From positions 1-17,832 of the forward strand of contig WXFH01000212.1 of assembly GCA_009881125.1 (NCBI GenBank): DNA of 17,832 nucleotides. Direction: 5' to 3'. Below, one piece after another: positions 1-5,689 of this stretch. The stretch's first letter is position 1, and each line of letters begins with the position of its first letter. Source of the DNA: Acidaminobacter sp. (GTDB lineage: Bacteria > Bacillota_A > Clostridia > Peptostreptococcales > Acidaminobacteraceae). Position numbers and translations under genes: made by a program. The notes beneath the pieces are model-generated. The model had not been told where the DNA came from. It searched no databases and saw nothing but the letters and a program-made list of their open reading frames with translations.

Positions 1-150
1 GGGTCCCATCTGTGTGGGCAACTGAGCCGCTGCGGTTAGAAAAACAACTTTCTCGTTATTGATATCAGCCCATGATCCTTCATAGTTAACAGCGGCGAAA
101 ATGACGAGGAATAATAAACAGCGTGTGAGGATTCTCAATCTGCCCCTCAC
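1..150 (-). CDS. Secreted or membrane-anchored protein, N-terminal fragment (cut by window edge)
   Basis: The frame stays open on the minus strand from a GTG at 150 to the window edge, giving 50 codons. The N-terminus has basic residues (RGRLRILTR) followed by a hydrophobic stretch (CLLFLVIFAAV), which looks like a signal peptide or membrane anchor. The mature part begins around EGSWADINNEKVVFL. An in-frame TTG at 138 may be the true start, because GAGG lies six bases before it, while the GTG has GAGAGG only two bases away. The gene follows the solute-binding protein gene on the same strand and could belong to the same unit. Too little is visible to name a family. The reading frame and signal peptide are seen; that it is a real gene is inferred. 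Confidence 0.5.
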   Translation of the reverse strand, partial: MRGRLRILTRCLLFLVIFAAVNYEGSWADINNEKVVFLTAAAQLPTQMGP

Positions 151-172
151 TTCCTCTCTTACTCTTATAACT

Positions 173-212
173 CTTGTGACTCATTGATTTCTTGTGACTC
201 ATAGATTTCTTG
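173..212. repeat. Tandem 18-bp direct repeat
   Basis: Two adjacent 18-bp units occupy 173-190 and 191-208 and differ at one base (CTTGTGACTCATTGATTT and CTTGTGACTCATAGATTT). A partial third copy (CTTG) follows. The array lies between the stop of the solute-binding protein gene and the next minus-strand gene. Confidence 0.85.
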
Positions 213-226
213 AACATAACGATCTG

Positions 227-1480
227 TTAATAAAGCAGTCTCGGTAAAAGTTCATTCAGCATTATGATGGCTTCTTCTGGCGACTGACCGTTTTGAAGTG
301 TCAGATGCACCTGAGATTGGAGCAGAAGAGAGAGCTCGTCGTAATTTGCTACCTTTGGTCTTGGTCTGGACTGGTTGAAATAGTCAAACATGTCATCCAG
401 AAAAGGCATGCGTCCCAAGACCTCTTCGTCTGAGTACAGTGCGACTCTGGATGGGATGTAGTTATACTTTAAATTCATTAGTTTTTCATTTTCATAAGTT
501 GTCAGGAACTTGATCCACTCGACAGCTTCTTTCTTATGTTTGGATTCCTTGGAGACCATATACATCCATCCGCCAAAAGCACCATAGGACGGTTGGCCGG
601 GTTTCAGGCTGGGAAGTGGAGCCACTGCGATTTTGTCTTTCAATTCCGGCGCTTCAGACAGTTTGCGCCAACCTGTTGGCCAATCTCTCATGAAAAGCAG
701 GTTCCCTTCAATAAATGCCGCCCTGAGATCTCCGCTTGAATAGTTCAGTGTATCTGCAGAAACGATCTTGTCTTTGTGAAGCATGGACTGCATGAGCGTT
801 AGTGTTTCATCCACACCATCTGTGTCGAAGCGATAGGGGGTTTGATTGGTATCAAGATCATATCCGCCGGACCACAAAATTTCAAAGAAACTGCATGTTA
901 AACCTTCAAAATTTTTCCACGATGCAGCAAAACCGTTCAGTTCTGGTTCTTGAGTTTTTATGGCAAGTGCAGTTTCGCTCAATTCGGAGTAGGTTTTCGG
1001 AACCTTATAATTATACTTCTCCAACAAGTCTTTTCTGTAAAACAAGACACCGGAATCAATTCTGTAGGGGATGCCGTATAGCATGCCATCCACAGTAGCG
1101 GCATCAATAGCGCTGCTGAGGTATCCCTGAAGCTCATCATCACTGAAGAATGGATCCAGATTCGCCACCCATTCAGATTTGACAAAAATTGAAGGCCAGG
1201 TGACATCTGCATCAAAGACATCAATAGAGTCTTGCTGCGTAGACAACTTGTTGCTGATTATGTCGTACTTGTCATTCGTGTCATCCGGAAGCTGCACATA
1301 GTTGATTTTAATACGTGGATGGACTTCTTCAAAAGCAGTGATGACTTCCTCCATAACCCCAAGTTTGTCAGGGTGAGCATAAAATTGCAGTGTCACTGTA
1401 CGGTTTAAATAGTAATAAAGATTTACCGATATGGCTGAAACAAGAATTAAAGCTAAAAGGATGAGGTGATTTCTTTTCAT
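227..1480 (-). CDS. Extracellular solute-binding protein of ABC-transporter family 1 (sugar-binding type)
   Basis: This 417-residue protein resembles MalE-type substrate-binding proteins, which capture solutes outside the cell for ABC permeases. The N-terminus (MKRNHLILLALILVSAISVNLYYYL) is one hydrophobic helix with no lipobox cysteine, so the protein is probably held by an uncleaved signal anchor and not a lipid. Family signs are the opening VTLQFYAHPDK strand, the segment ITAFEEVHPRIKINYVQLP, the DVFDADVTWPSIF stretch, LYGIPYRIDSGVLFYRKDLLEKY, and the later GGWMYMVSKESKHKKEAVEWIKFLT. It begins 15 bases after the Lrp-family gene; an AGGAG overlapping that gene's stop can serve as its ribosome binding site. 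No permease or ATPase gene is visible beside it. The substrate cannot be told from sequence. A sensory role is possible but is only inference. Confidence 0.85.
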   Translation of the reverse strand: MKRNHLILLALILVSAISVNLYYYLNRTVTLQFYAHPDKLGVMEEVITAFEEVHPRIKINYVQLPDDTNDKYDIISNKLSTQQDSIDVFDADVTWPSIFVKSEWVANLDPFFSDDELQGYLSSAIDAATVDGMLYGIPYRIDSGVLFYRKDLLEKYNYKVPKTYSELSETALAIKTQEPELNGFAASWKNFEGLTCSFFEILWSGGYDLDTNQTPYRFDTDGVDETLTLMQSMLHKDKIVSADTLNYSSGDLRAAFIEGNLLFMRDWPTGWRKLSEAPELKDKIAVAPLPSLKPGQPSYGAFGGWMYMVSKESKHKKEAVEWIKFLTTYENEKLMNLKYNYIPSRVALYSDEEVLGRMPFLDDMFDYFNQSRPRPKVANYDELSLLLQSQVHLTLQNGQSPEEAIIMLNELLPRLLY

Positions 1481-1495
1481 GAATTTGCGACGCTC

Positions 1496-1927
1496 CTAGG
1501 GCAAGATTGGTTTTCGATCAAGCGGGCTTGACAGTACAATGGTGGTTCGGGTGTTGCCGAGCTGTTGAATGCGATCAAGCAATTTTTCGAGCTCAATAGT
1601 GTCAGACAGAAAGACTTTGATTGTCATGCAATCCTCGCCAGTCAGATGATGACACTCTACAATTGCAGGATCATTCTTGACAAGATGCAGAAATGCTTTG
1701 TGCTGATTGACCATCATTTGAACATTGATGATCGCGAAAACGCGTTTTCCCAGTAATTTTGGATCCACGACGGCAGCATACCCTTGAATGATACCAGACT
1801 CTTCAAGGCGTTTGACCCGTTCGCTTACAGCTGGCGGCGACAGTGCGACGAGATTGCCGAGTTCTTTCATGGAAATGCGGCCGTCAGTCTGCAAAATTTC
1901 AAGAATTTTAATGTCAGTTGAGTCCAT
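1496..1927 (-). CDS. Lrp/AsnC family transcriptional regulator
   Basis: This 143-residue protein has the full two-domain architecture of the family. Residues 1-60 form the winged helix-turn-helix (MDSTDIKILEILQTDGRISM, then LSPPAVSERVKRLEESGII). Residues about 65-140 form the RAM/AsnC ligand-binding and oligomerisation domain, including the typical ECHHLTGEDC stretch. AAGGAGG sits six bases before the ATG. It is divergent from the carboxyltransferase gene, with a concentric palindrome between them (1990-2041), which suggests it controls itself and that gene. It is also the first gene of a minus-strand unit with the solute-binding protein. Members of this family usually sense amino acids or related small molecules; the effector here is unknown. 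Confidence 0.93.
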   Translation of the reverse strand: MDSTDIKILEILQTDGRISMKELGNLVALSPPAVSERVKRLEESGIIQGYAAVVDPKLLGKRVFAIINVQMMVNQHKAFLHLVKNDPAIVECHHLTGEDCMTIKVFLSDTIELEKLLDRIQQLGNTRTTIVLSSPLDRKPILP

Positions 1928-1989
1928 GTTGTGCCTCCTTAAAAAACGAAGGAATATTTGAAATTACCTAATTAATAAAAGTCATCACT

Positions 1990-2041
1990 ATATTATCACT
2001 TTTCAAATCAAATGTACATTAGGCAAATCGGGTGATAATAT
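1990..2041. promoter_or_regulatory. Divergent promoter/operator region with concentric palindromes
   Basis: A perfect 10-bp inverted repeat (ATATTATCAC at 1990-1999, GTGATAATAT at 2032-2041) flanks a perfect 10-bp palindrome (AATGTACATT at 2011-2020). All share one centre at 2015.5, with element centres 21 bp apart. Each outer arm contains GATAAT, a good -10 element, pointing outward on each strand. The matching -35 position at 17-bp spacing is AATGTA on both strands, inside the central palindrome. The symmetry and helical phasing suit binding by the oligomeric Lrp-family regulator encoded alongside. That the sites act as operator or promoters is inference. Confidence 0.6.
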
Positions 2042-2086
2042 CTAGTAGAAGAGTGTTTTTGATTTTGTTGAGGAGGCAATAATGTT

Positions 2087-3484
2087 ATGACCCCCGTTAA
2101 AATAACTGAAACTGTATTGCGAGACGGACACCAATCCCTCATAGCGACGCGCATGAAAACGAGTGAAATGGAGCCTATACTTGAAAAAATGGATACCGTA
2201 GGCTATCACGCCATGGAAGTTTGGGGTGGCGCCACTTTTGACGCATCACTTCGATTCCTCAACGAGAACCCTTGGGATCGTTTGAGACTGATTCGTAAGC
2301 GTGTTAAAAACACGAAGCTTCAAATGCTGCTTCGCGGTCAGAACTTACTTGGCTACAAAAACTATCCGGATGATGTTGTCAAAGAGTTTGTTAAGCTTGC
2401 CGTTTTTAATGGAATTGACATCATTCGTACTTTTGACGCGCTCAATGATTTGAGAAATATTGAAACCGCGATTCTTGCCACCAAAGCTGAAGGCGCTCAC
2501 GCGCAAGCGGCAATTTCATTCACGGTTTCACCTGTGCATACCATTGAGTCTTTCATCGTACTGGCAAAAGATATGGTTTCAATGGGCGCAGATTCCATTT
2601 GTATCAAGGATATGAGCGGTTTGCTGACACCATACACTGCATTTGACCTTGTCAAGGGACTGAAAAGCAGTGTGGATGTCCCAATTGAAGTTCATTCCCA
2701 TTGCACCAGCGGCTTGGCTGATATGACCTATATGAAGGCTATTGAAGCAGGTGTTGACATCATTGACACTGCAATTTCTCCTTTTGCTCTGGGGACATCT
2801 CAGCCTGCGACTGAGGCTATGGTCGCCATGCTGAACGAAACTGACCGCAAGACAGGACTGGATCTCAAGATCCTGAATGACGTGGCGGAGCACTTTGCGC
2901 CAATGCGTGAAAAAGCCCTTGAGACAGGTCTTATGGATCCCAAAATCTTGGGCATGGACATCAATACTTTGGTTTACCAGGTACCGGGAGGCATGCTGTC
3001 CAACCTCGTTTCACAATTGAAACTTCAAAATGCACTTCATAAATATAATGATGTTTTAAAAGAAGTGCCGCGCGTCAGAGAGGATTTGGGTTATCCGCCT
3101 TTGGTGACGCCAACGAGCCAGATTATTGGCACTCAAGCCGTACTTAATGTCATCACCGGAGAGCGCTATAAAATGGTGCCAAATGAAGTTAAAGCCTATG
3201 TCAAAGGGATGTACGGCAGACCGGCAGTCCCTATCAAAGAAGAGATCATACGCAAGATCATCGGGAATGAAGAAGTGATCACCTGCAGGCCGGCGGACTT
3301 GCTCGAGCCAGTTTTGGAAGCCAAAGAAAAGGAAATAGGCATGTATATTGAAAGTCCTGAAGATGTCCTGACCTATGTTCTGTTTCCTCAGGTTGCCCTT
3401 GACTTCTTCAAGCTTCGCATGGCAGAGAAATATAGTATAGATAATACGTTGGTTGACAGTGAACAAAATGTTTACCCTATCTAA
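2087..3484 (+). CDS. oadA: Oxaloacetate decarboxylase alpha-type carboxyltransferase (pyruvate carboxylase subunit B-like), no biotin domain
   Basis: This 465-residue protein belongs to the family that moves carboxyl groups between biotin and pyruvate/oxaloacetate. An HMGL-like TIM barrel (about residues 5-265) contains TETVLRDGHQSL with the metal-binding Asp13, ICIKDMSG with the presumed carboxylated Lys174, and EVHSHCTSG with metal ligands His203 and His205. SPFALGTSQPATEAMVAML closes the active site. The conserved PYC/OADA domain follows (about 290-450). It ends without the biotin-carrier domain and MKM motif found at the C-terminus of full-length OadA, so a separate biotin carrier must be encoded elsewhere. 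The start has AGGAGG at 2071-2076. It is divergent from an Lrp/AsnC gene. Transcarboxylase 5S subunit is an alternative name; sequence alone does not separate these roles. Confidence 0.9.
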   Translation: MTPVKITETVLRDGHQSLIATRMKTSEMEPILEKMDTVGYHAMEVWGGATFDASLRFLNENPWDRLRLIRKRVKNTKLQMLLRGQNLLGYKNYPDDVVKEFVKLAVFNGIDIIRTFDALNDLRNIETAILATKAEGAHAQAAISFTVSPVHTIESFIVLAKDMVSMGADSICIKDMSGLLTPYTAFDLVKGLKSSVDVPIEVHSHCTSGLADMTYMKAIEAGVDIIDTAISPFALGTSQPATEAMVAMLNETDRKTGLDLKILNDVAEHFAPMREKALETGLMDPKILGMDINTLVYQVPGGMLSNLVSQLKLQNALHKYNDVLKEVPRVREDLGYPPLVTPTSQIIGTQAVLNVITGERYKMVPNEVKAYVKGMYGRPAVPIKEEIIRKIIGNEEVITCRPADLLEPVLEAKEKEIGMYIESPEDVLTYVLFPQVALDFFKLRMAEKYSIDNTLVDSEQNVYPI

Positions 3485-3494
3485 ATGAGAAGTG

Positions 3495-3562
3495 AAAAGA
3501 AAATTGGTAAAGCAGAAGTTGGAACTCCTGACTGACGTTGACACCAATTTTCTTTTTCGTTT
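3495..3562 (+). terminator. Stem-loop terminator after oadA
   Basis: A perfect 14-bp inverted repeat pairs AAAAGAAAATTGGT (3495-3508) with ACCAATTTTCTTTT (3543-3556), followed by a T-rich run. The loop is long (34 nt) and the stem is AT-rich, so it is weaker than a classic terminator. Confidence 0.5.
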
Positions 3563-3633
3563 TTGACTCGTATCAATTTCAACGATTCGTTTTATTGGAC
3601 ATTTTTACTGAAGCGTTTCGAAGGACTTAAGTG

Positions 3634-3639
3634 TATAAT
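3634..3639 (+). promoter_or_regulatory. Candidate -10 box for the selenoprotein operon
   Basis: A perfect TATAAT lies 20 bases before the start codon of the selenoprotein gene. No good -35 is seen at 16-18 bp spacing. Confidence 0.35.
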
Positions 3640-3659
3640 GAAGGCAGGAGGTGAGCGCT

Positions 3660-3950
3660 GTGATCGAAATCCATCCTCAAGCTCTTTCGTATATTAAGAC
3701 AGCTGGCAAGAAAGAGCTGGTCGTATACAGAACGACTGAAGGCAGCTGCTGAGCTATTCACGATCTGACCCTGGTCAGGGTTGGCGGACTGCGTCAAGGT
3801 GAAGCAGAACTGTTTGAAGCAATCGAAACTGAGGGGATAACTATTTGGTTTGATACAACCCTCGAACTTTCAGATCACGTTATGATCAAAATGGCAGATT
3901 ACGCATCAGATTTGCCGGATCGCGATCTGGTCGCAGACGGCGTATTTTAG
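3660..3950 (+). CDS. Probable HesB/IscA-like selenoprotein with in-frame TGA (Cys30-Sec31)
   Basis: A GTG start at 3660 is seven bases after a perfect AGGAGGT. The frame reads IEIHPQALSYIKTAGKKELV to GSC, meets TGA at 3750-3752 (codon 31), then continues without further stops through AIHDLTLVRVGG, EGITIWFDTTLELSDHVMIK and a final DGVF to a TAG at 3948-3950. Read as selenocysteine, this gives 96 residues. The pattern (short helix, beta strands, GSCU turn, then a GI.IWFD strand) resembles the HesB/IscA fold and the small Clostridia proteins with a Cys-Cys or Cys-Sec pair. A hairpin with a GGUC loop follows the UGA at bacterial SECIS spacing. HesB-like selenoproteins are known, but the function is not. 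Redox or metal/sulfur handling is inference. A frame-intact pseudogene with a nonsense mutation is the main alternative. A membrane protein gene follows 27 bases later, probably in the same operon. Confidence 0.8.
3753..3784 (+). promoter_or_regulatory. Bacterial SECIS-like hairpin
   Basis: Twelve bases after the UGA, 3765-3772 pairs with 3777-3784 in an eight-pair stem: C-G, two G-U wobbles, A-U, three C-G and U-A. It is capped by a GGUC loop at 3773-3776. This loop and distance match what is known of the E. coli fdhF element, whose GGUC-containing minihelix starts about 11 bases after its UGA and whose loop G and U contact SelB. An alternative fold (CTGAC/GTCAG with a CCUG loop) overlaps it. 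Confidence 0.65.
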
Positions 3951-3977
3951 AAATTTATTGAAAGCATGGGGGATCAT

Positions 3978-4379
3978 ATGGCAGGAGAGAAAAAATCGGA
4001 TCTGACACCGCAGGAAAAGAAGGCCAGGCGTGCCCAAGCCAGAGCGCAGGAAACTCGGGCGCGTCGTGCAGAGCGCGAGGCTATGGCTATGGAAAGATGG
4101 GCTGTCATGCGGCAAAAGGGTATGCGCCATTACGTTATCAAACAAGGTCTGATTACCTGGACCTTGATGACCAGCCTCATCTATATTCTGCTTCTTGGTG
4201 TATCATTAAAATTTAAATTTACTTCAGAGATCCTGCTTCAAGTTGGAATGGCTGTTTTTTTCTTCGCTATAGGCGGGGTGCTGTTTGGCACTGCCACCTG
4301 GTATCTTTCGGAGTCGCGATACAAACGTCATTTAGCGGAAAAGGAACGTCTCAGAACACTGAAAAAAGGCAAGAAATAA
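3978..4379 (+). CDS. Small membrane protein with charged N-terminus, function unknown
   Basis: This protein has about 133 residues. I prefer the ATG at 3978 (MAGEKKSDLTPQEKKARRAQ) because GGGGGA lies just before it; the ATG at 3966 adds four residues but has no good ribosome binding site. Residues about 1-45 are rich in Lys, Arg, Glu and Ala and probably form a charged helix or coiled coil. Then comes AMERWAVMRQKGMRHYVIKQG, and two hydrophobic segments (about LITWTLMTSLIYILLLGVSL and LLQVGMAVFFFAIGGVLFG). The C-terminus is strongly basic (YKRHLAEKERLRTLKKGKK). The W..(M/L)R.KG...Y.. pattern before the first helix recurs in unnamed Firmicute membrane proteins, from memory. It starts 27 bases after the selenoprotein stop and is followed by a terminator, so the two are likely cotranscribed. 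No function can be assigned. Confidence 0.75.
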   Translation: MAGEKKSDLTPQEKKARRAQARAQETRARRAEREAMAMERWAVMRQKGMRHYVIKQGLITWTLMTSLIYILLLGVSLKFKFTSEILLQVGMAVFFFAIGGVLFGTATWYLSESRYKRHLAEKERLRTLKKGKK

Positions 4380-4393
4380 TCTCAATAGATCTG

Positions 4394-4449
4394 GGAAGCT
4401 GTTGTCGTGGAAGTCGTTATAGGCGCCATGTCAACAGCTTCCTTTTAAT
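4394..4449 (+). terminator. Rho-independent terminator
   Basis: GGAAGCTGTTG (4394-4404) pairs perfectly with CAACAGCTTCC (4432-4442). Inner pairing of CGTGG with CCATG extends the stem, and TTTTAATTT follows. It closes the selenoprotein/membrane protein operon before the Tad promoter. Confidence 0.75.
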
Positions 4450-4474
4450 TTATAACTATAATGGAAAAATATGG

Positions 4475-4502
4475 TTGACGAAATAGAAAATTATGGTAGA
4501 CT
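4475..4502 (+). promoter_or_regulatory. Candidate promoter of the Tad operon
   Basis: TTGACG (4475-4480) and TAGACT (4497-4502) are separated by 16 bp. The two boxes lie inside a pair of imperfect direct repeats, ATGGTTGACGAAATAGAAA at 4471 and ATGGTAGACTAAAATCAAA at 4493, offset by 22 bp. Confidence 0.5.
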
Positions 4503-4534
4503 AAAATCAAAGAACAATGCAAGGGGTGGTCTAT

Positions 4535-5446
4535 ATGGTGGTGTGCCTATTTTTTCCGGACGAGGATTATCTGGCTGCAATAGAACAGGCCTGTCTTTCG
4601 TCTGGCCTGGTTTCCTGGAGAATCAGGCTGTTTACTGAGGAAATACTCTGGCGGGCAGCCGTGCAGGCTGAAGATTTTTCGGGTGTAGCGGCCGGACCGC
4701 GTACCGCTCTTGAAAATGCCGCGCTGGGCAAGGGTGCTAAAACGCTCGTGTTGACTGAAGCCTTCACACCGGCAGAAAATGAGCTCTCGATTTTTGAGCC
4801 CATCGATGCGTTCAACAGAGCTATACGTAGGCAGATGGGGACTGTCAATGCTATGGGTGAGTCCGGTGGACTTCACTACGTTTTTTCTTTTCAGTCTTGT
4901 TATCAGCAGCGTCAAGCTTTTGAAGGGTTCAAAGCTCAGATTCATCAGCAGAATCCCTTGGCTGTAGTTATAGATATGACAACCATAGCCAATGTTTCAG
5001 GGAAGAGTGACAAAACGTTAACGGAATGGTTGTGGGATGGGGAGGATGCAACTTTTAGAGAAGGCAGCTGCTACAGTATGTGTCATACACCTCAAGATGT
5101 CGGTGCACTTTCCATGCCGAAGTGGCAGGAAAAACTTATGAATGCTGTTATGAGTATGTCTCACCCAATTTGGTGTTGGTGTGGAACGGATTGGAAAGAA
5201 ATTCATATAAAACTCAGCACAATGGTGAAGAGCCTCACTTGGATCTGTGATCATCCCAGAGAAGTAGATTCAGCCATGGCGTGGACTGAAATGATTAAAA
5301 GTCGTCATTCCGGCGTTGGAAGTTTCTTGGTCTCTGGCAGAGGCAGCCGCCAACCATCGGCCATTCATTTGGAAGGTGCCTTTGACGGCCAATTTGAAAA
5401 CCTCATGGCCTGTGTTGGCTTTATTGGGACAGGAGGTCGAGGATGA
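4535..5446 (+). CDS. TadZ/CpaE-like pilus localisation protein with a lost P-loop
   Basis: I choose the ATG at 4535 because AAGGGG lies eight bases before it. The ATG at 4517 adds six residues without a ribosome binding site. The 303-residue product starts with a receiver-like segment (MVVCLFFPDEDYLAAIEQAC), then a region aligning in order with the ParA/MinD-type ATPase domain of CpaE/TadZ: a beta strand HYVFSF (about 114-119), VVIDMTTIANVSGKS where relatives carry a DLEP..GLS stretch, and WLWDGED where relatives have a LLYYL-like helix. The usual KGGVGKTT Walker A is replaced by QSCYQQRQAF, so ATP binding by the standard loop is unlikely. It lies directly before tadA, where TadZ is normally found, and its stop overlaps the next start (ATGA). 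TadZ places the Tad secretion machine at the pole in studied systems. The assignment rests on position and faint similarity. Confidence 0.6.
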   Translation: MVVCLFFPDEDYLAAIEQACLSSGLVSWRIRLFTEEILWRAAVQAEDFSGVAAGPRTALENAALGKGAKTLVLTEAFTPAENELSIFEPIDAFNRAIRRQMGTVNAMGESGGLHYVFSFQSCYQQRQAFEGFKAQIHQQNPLAVVIDMTTIANVSGKSDKTLTEWLWDGEDATFREGSCYSMCHTPQDVGALSMPKWQEKLMNAVMSMSHPIWCWCGTDWKEIHIKLSTMVKSLTWICDHPREVDSAMAWTEMIKSRHSGVGSFLVSGRGSRQPSAIHLEGAFDGQFENLMACVGFIGTGGRG

Positions 5447-5685
5447 TTTTTCAGATGGGGGCGCATGAGGACATTTTATACGACTTGCTTTGTGGAGAAT
5501 TGGCGGCTGTGGCAAGCGAGAGGCTTGAAGATTCGGGTGATCTGAAACAAAAAATTGAAGCCTTCATCAGAAGAAACGATGCCTTGAGCCAGATGAGTAC
5601 TATGGAGAAGATCAATTTGTCTCAAAGCTGGCTTAGGCGTATTCAAGGTTATGATTTTCTGGATCCCTATTTGAAAGATCCCTGA
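5443..5685 (+). CDS. tadA: TadA/CpaF pilus ATPase, N-terminal part (ends at CCC-TGA)
   Basis: These 80 codons start at an ATG six bases after AGGAGG and overlap the TadZ-like stop. They end in SWLRRIQGYDFLDPYLKDP followed by TGA. This matches the N-terminal helical region of CpaF, whose family runs from a G.GPLEPLL.DP stretch straight into VTEIMVNG. That continuation is present one base out of frame immediately downstream. Skipping the T at 5683 gives DP-E-VTEIMVNG with no residue missing, for a total of 393 residues. So this is not a separate gene but the first segment of tadA. The break may be a programmed +1 shift (CCC-UGA is a slippery, slow-stop context), a natural split with coupled restart, or a base error. 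Confidence 0.75.
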   Translation: MIFQMGAHEDILYDLLCGELAAVASERLEDSGDLKQKIEAFIRRNDALSQMSTMEKINLSQSWLRRIQGYDFLDPYLKDP

Positions 5686-5689
5686 GGTG
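5680..5689 (+). other. Frame junction CCC-TGA-G within tadA (candidate +1 frameshift site)
   Basis: The zero frame reads GAT CCC TGA. Shifting +1 on CCC-T lets the next codon be GAG, then GTG ACC GAA (E-V-T-E), restoring the CpaF sequence. GAGGTG at 5684-5689 could also act as a ribosome binding site for an ATG at 5699. No prfB-like AGGGGG stimulator is seen three to six bases upstream. Confidence 0.6.

Noticed and set aside
86..217. A 43-codon minus-strand frame rich in Lys and Ser with a repeated KKSMSH unit
   Set aside because: It has no ribosome binding site, arises from the 18-bp DNA repeat and overlaps the better signal-peptide frame.
3056..3547. A 163-codon minus-strand open frame
   Set aside because: It lies opposite the conserved oadA coding sequence and has no recognisable domain.
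3750..3752. Nonsense mutation making a pseudogene of the HesB-like gene
   Set aside because: The frame beyond the TGA is intact, the codon follows Cys in a known Cys-Sec context, and a SECIS-like hairpin sits at the right distance. It cannot be excluded without homologues.
4547..4945. Minus-strand open frames opposite the TadZ-like gene
   Set aside because: They are antisense to a coding gene in a tight operon, with no family signal or ribosome binding site.
5660..5683. A prfB-like Shine-Dalgarno stimulator before the tadA shift site
   Set aside because: No AGGGGG-like sequence lies three to six bases before CCC-TGA, so the frameshift claim rests on the slippery codon and protein continuity only.
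5443..5685. A separate small protein before tadA
   Set aside because: Its end continues exactly into the CpaF sequence in the next frame, so it is the N-terminal part of tadA and not an independent gene.
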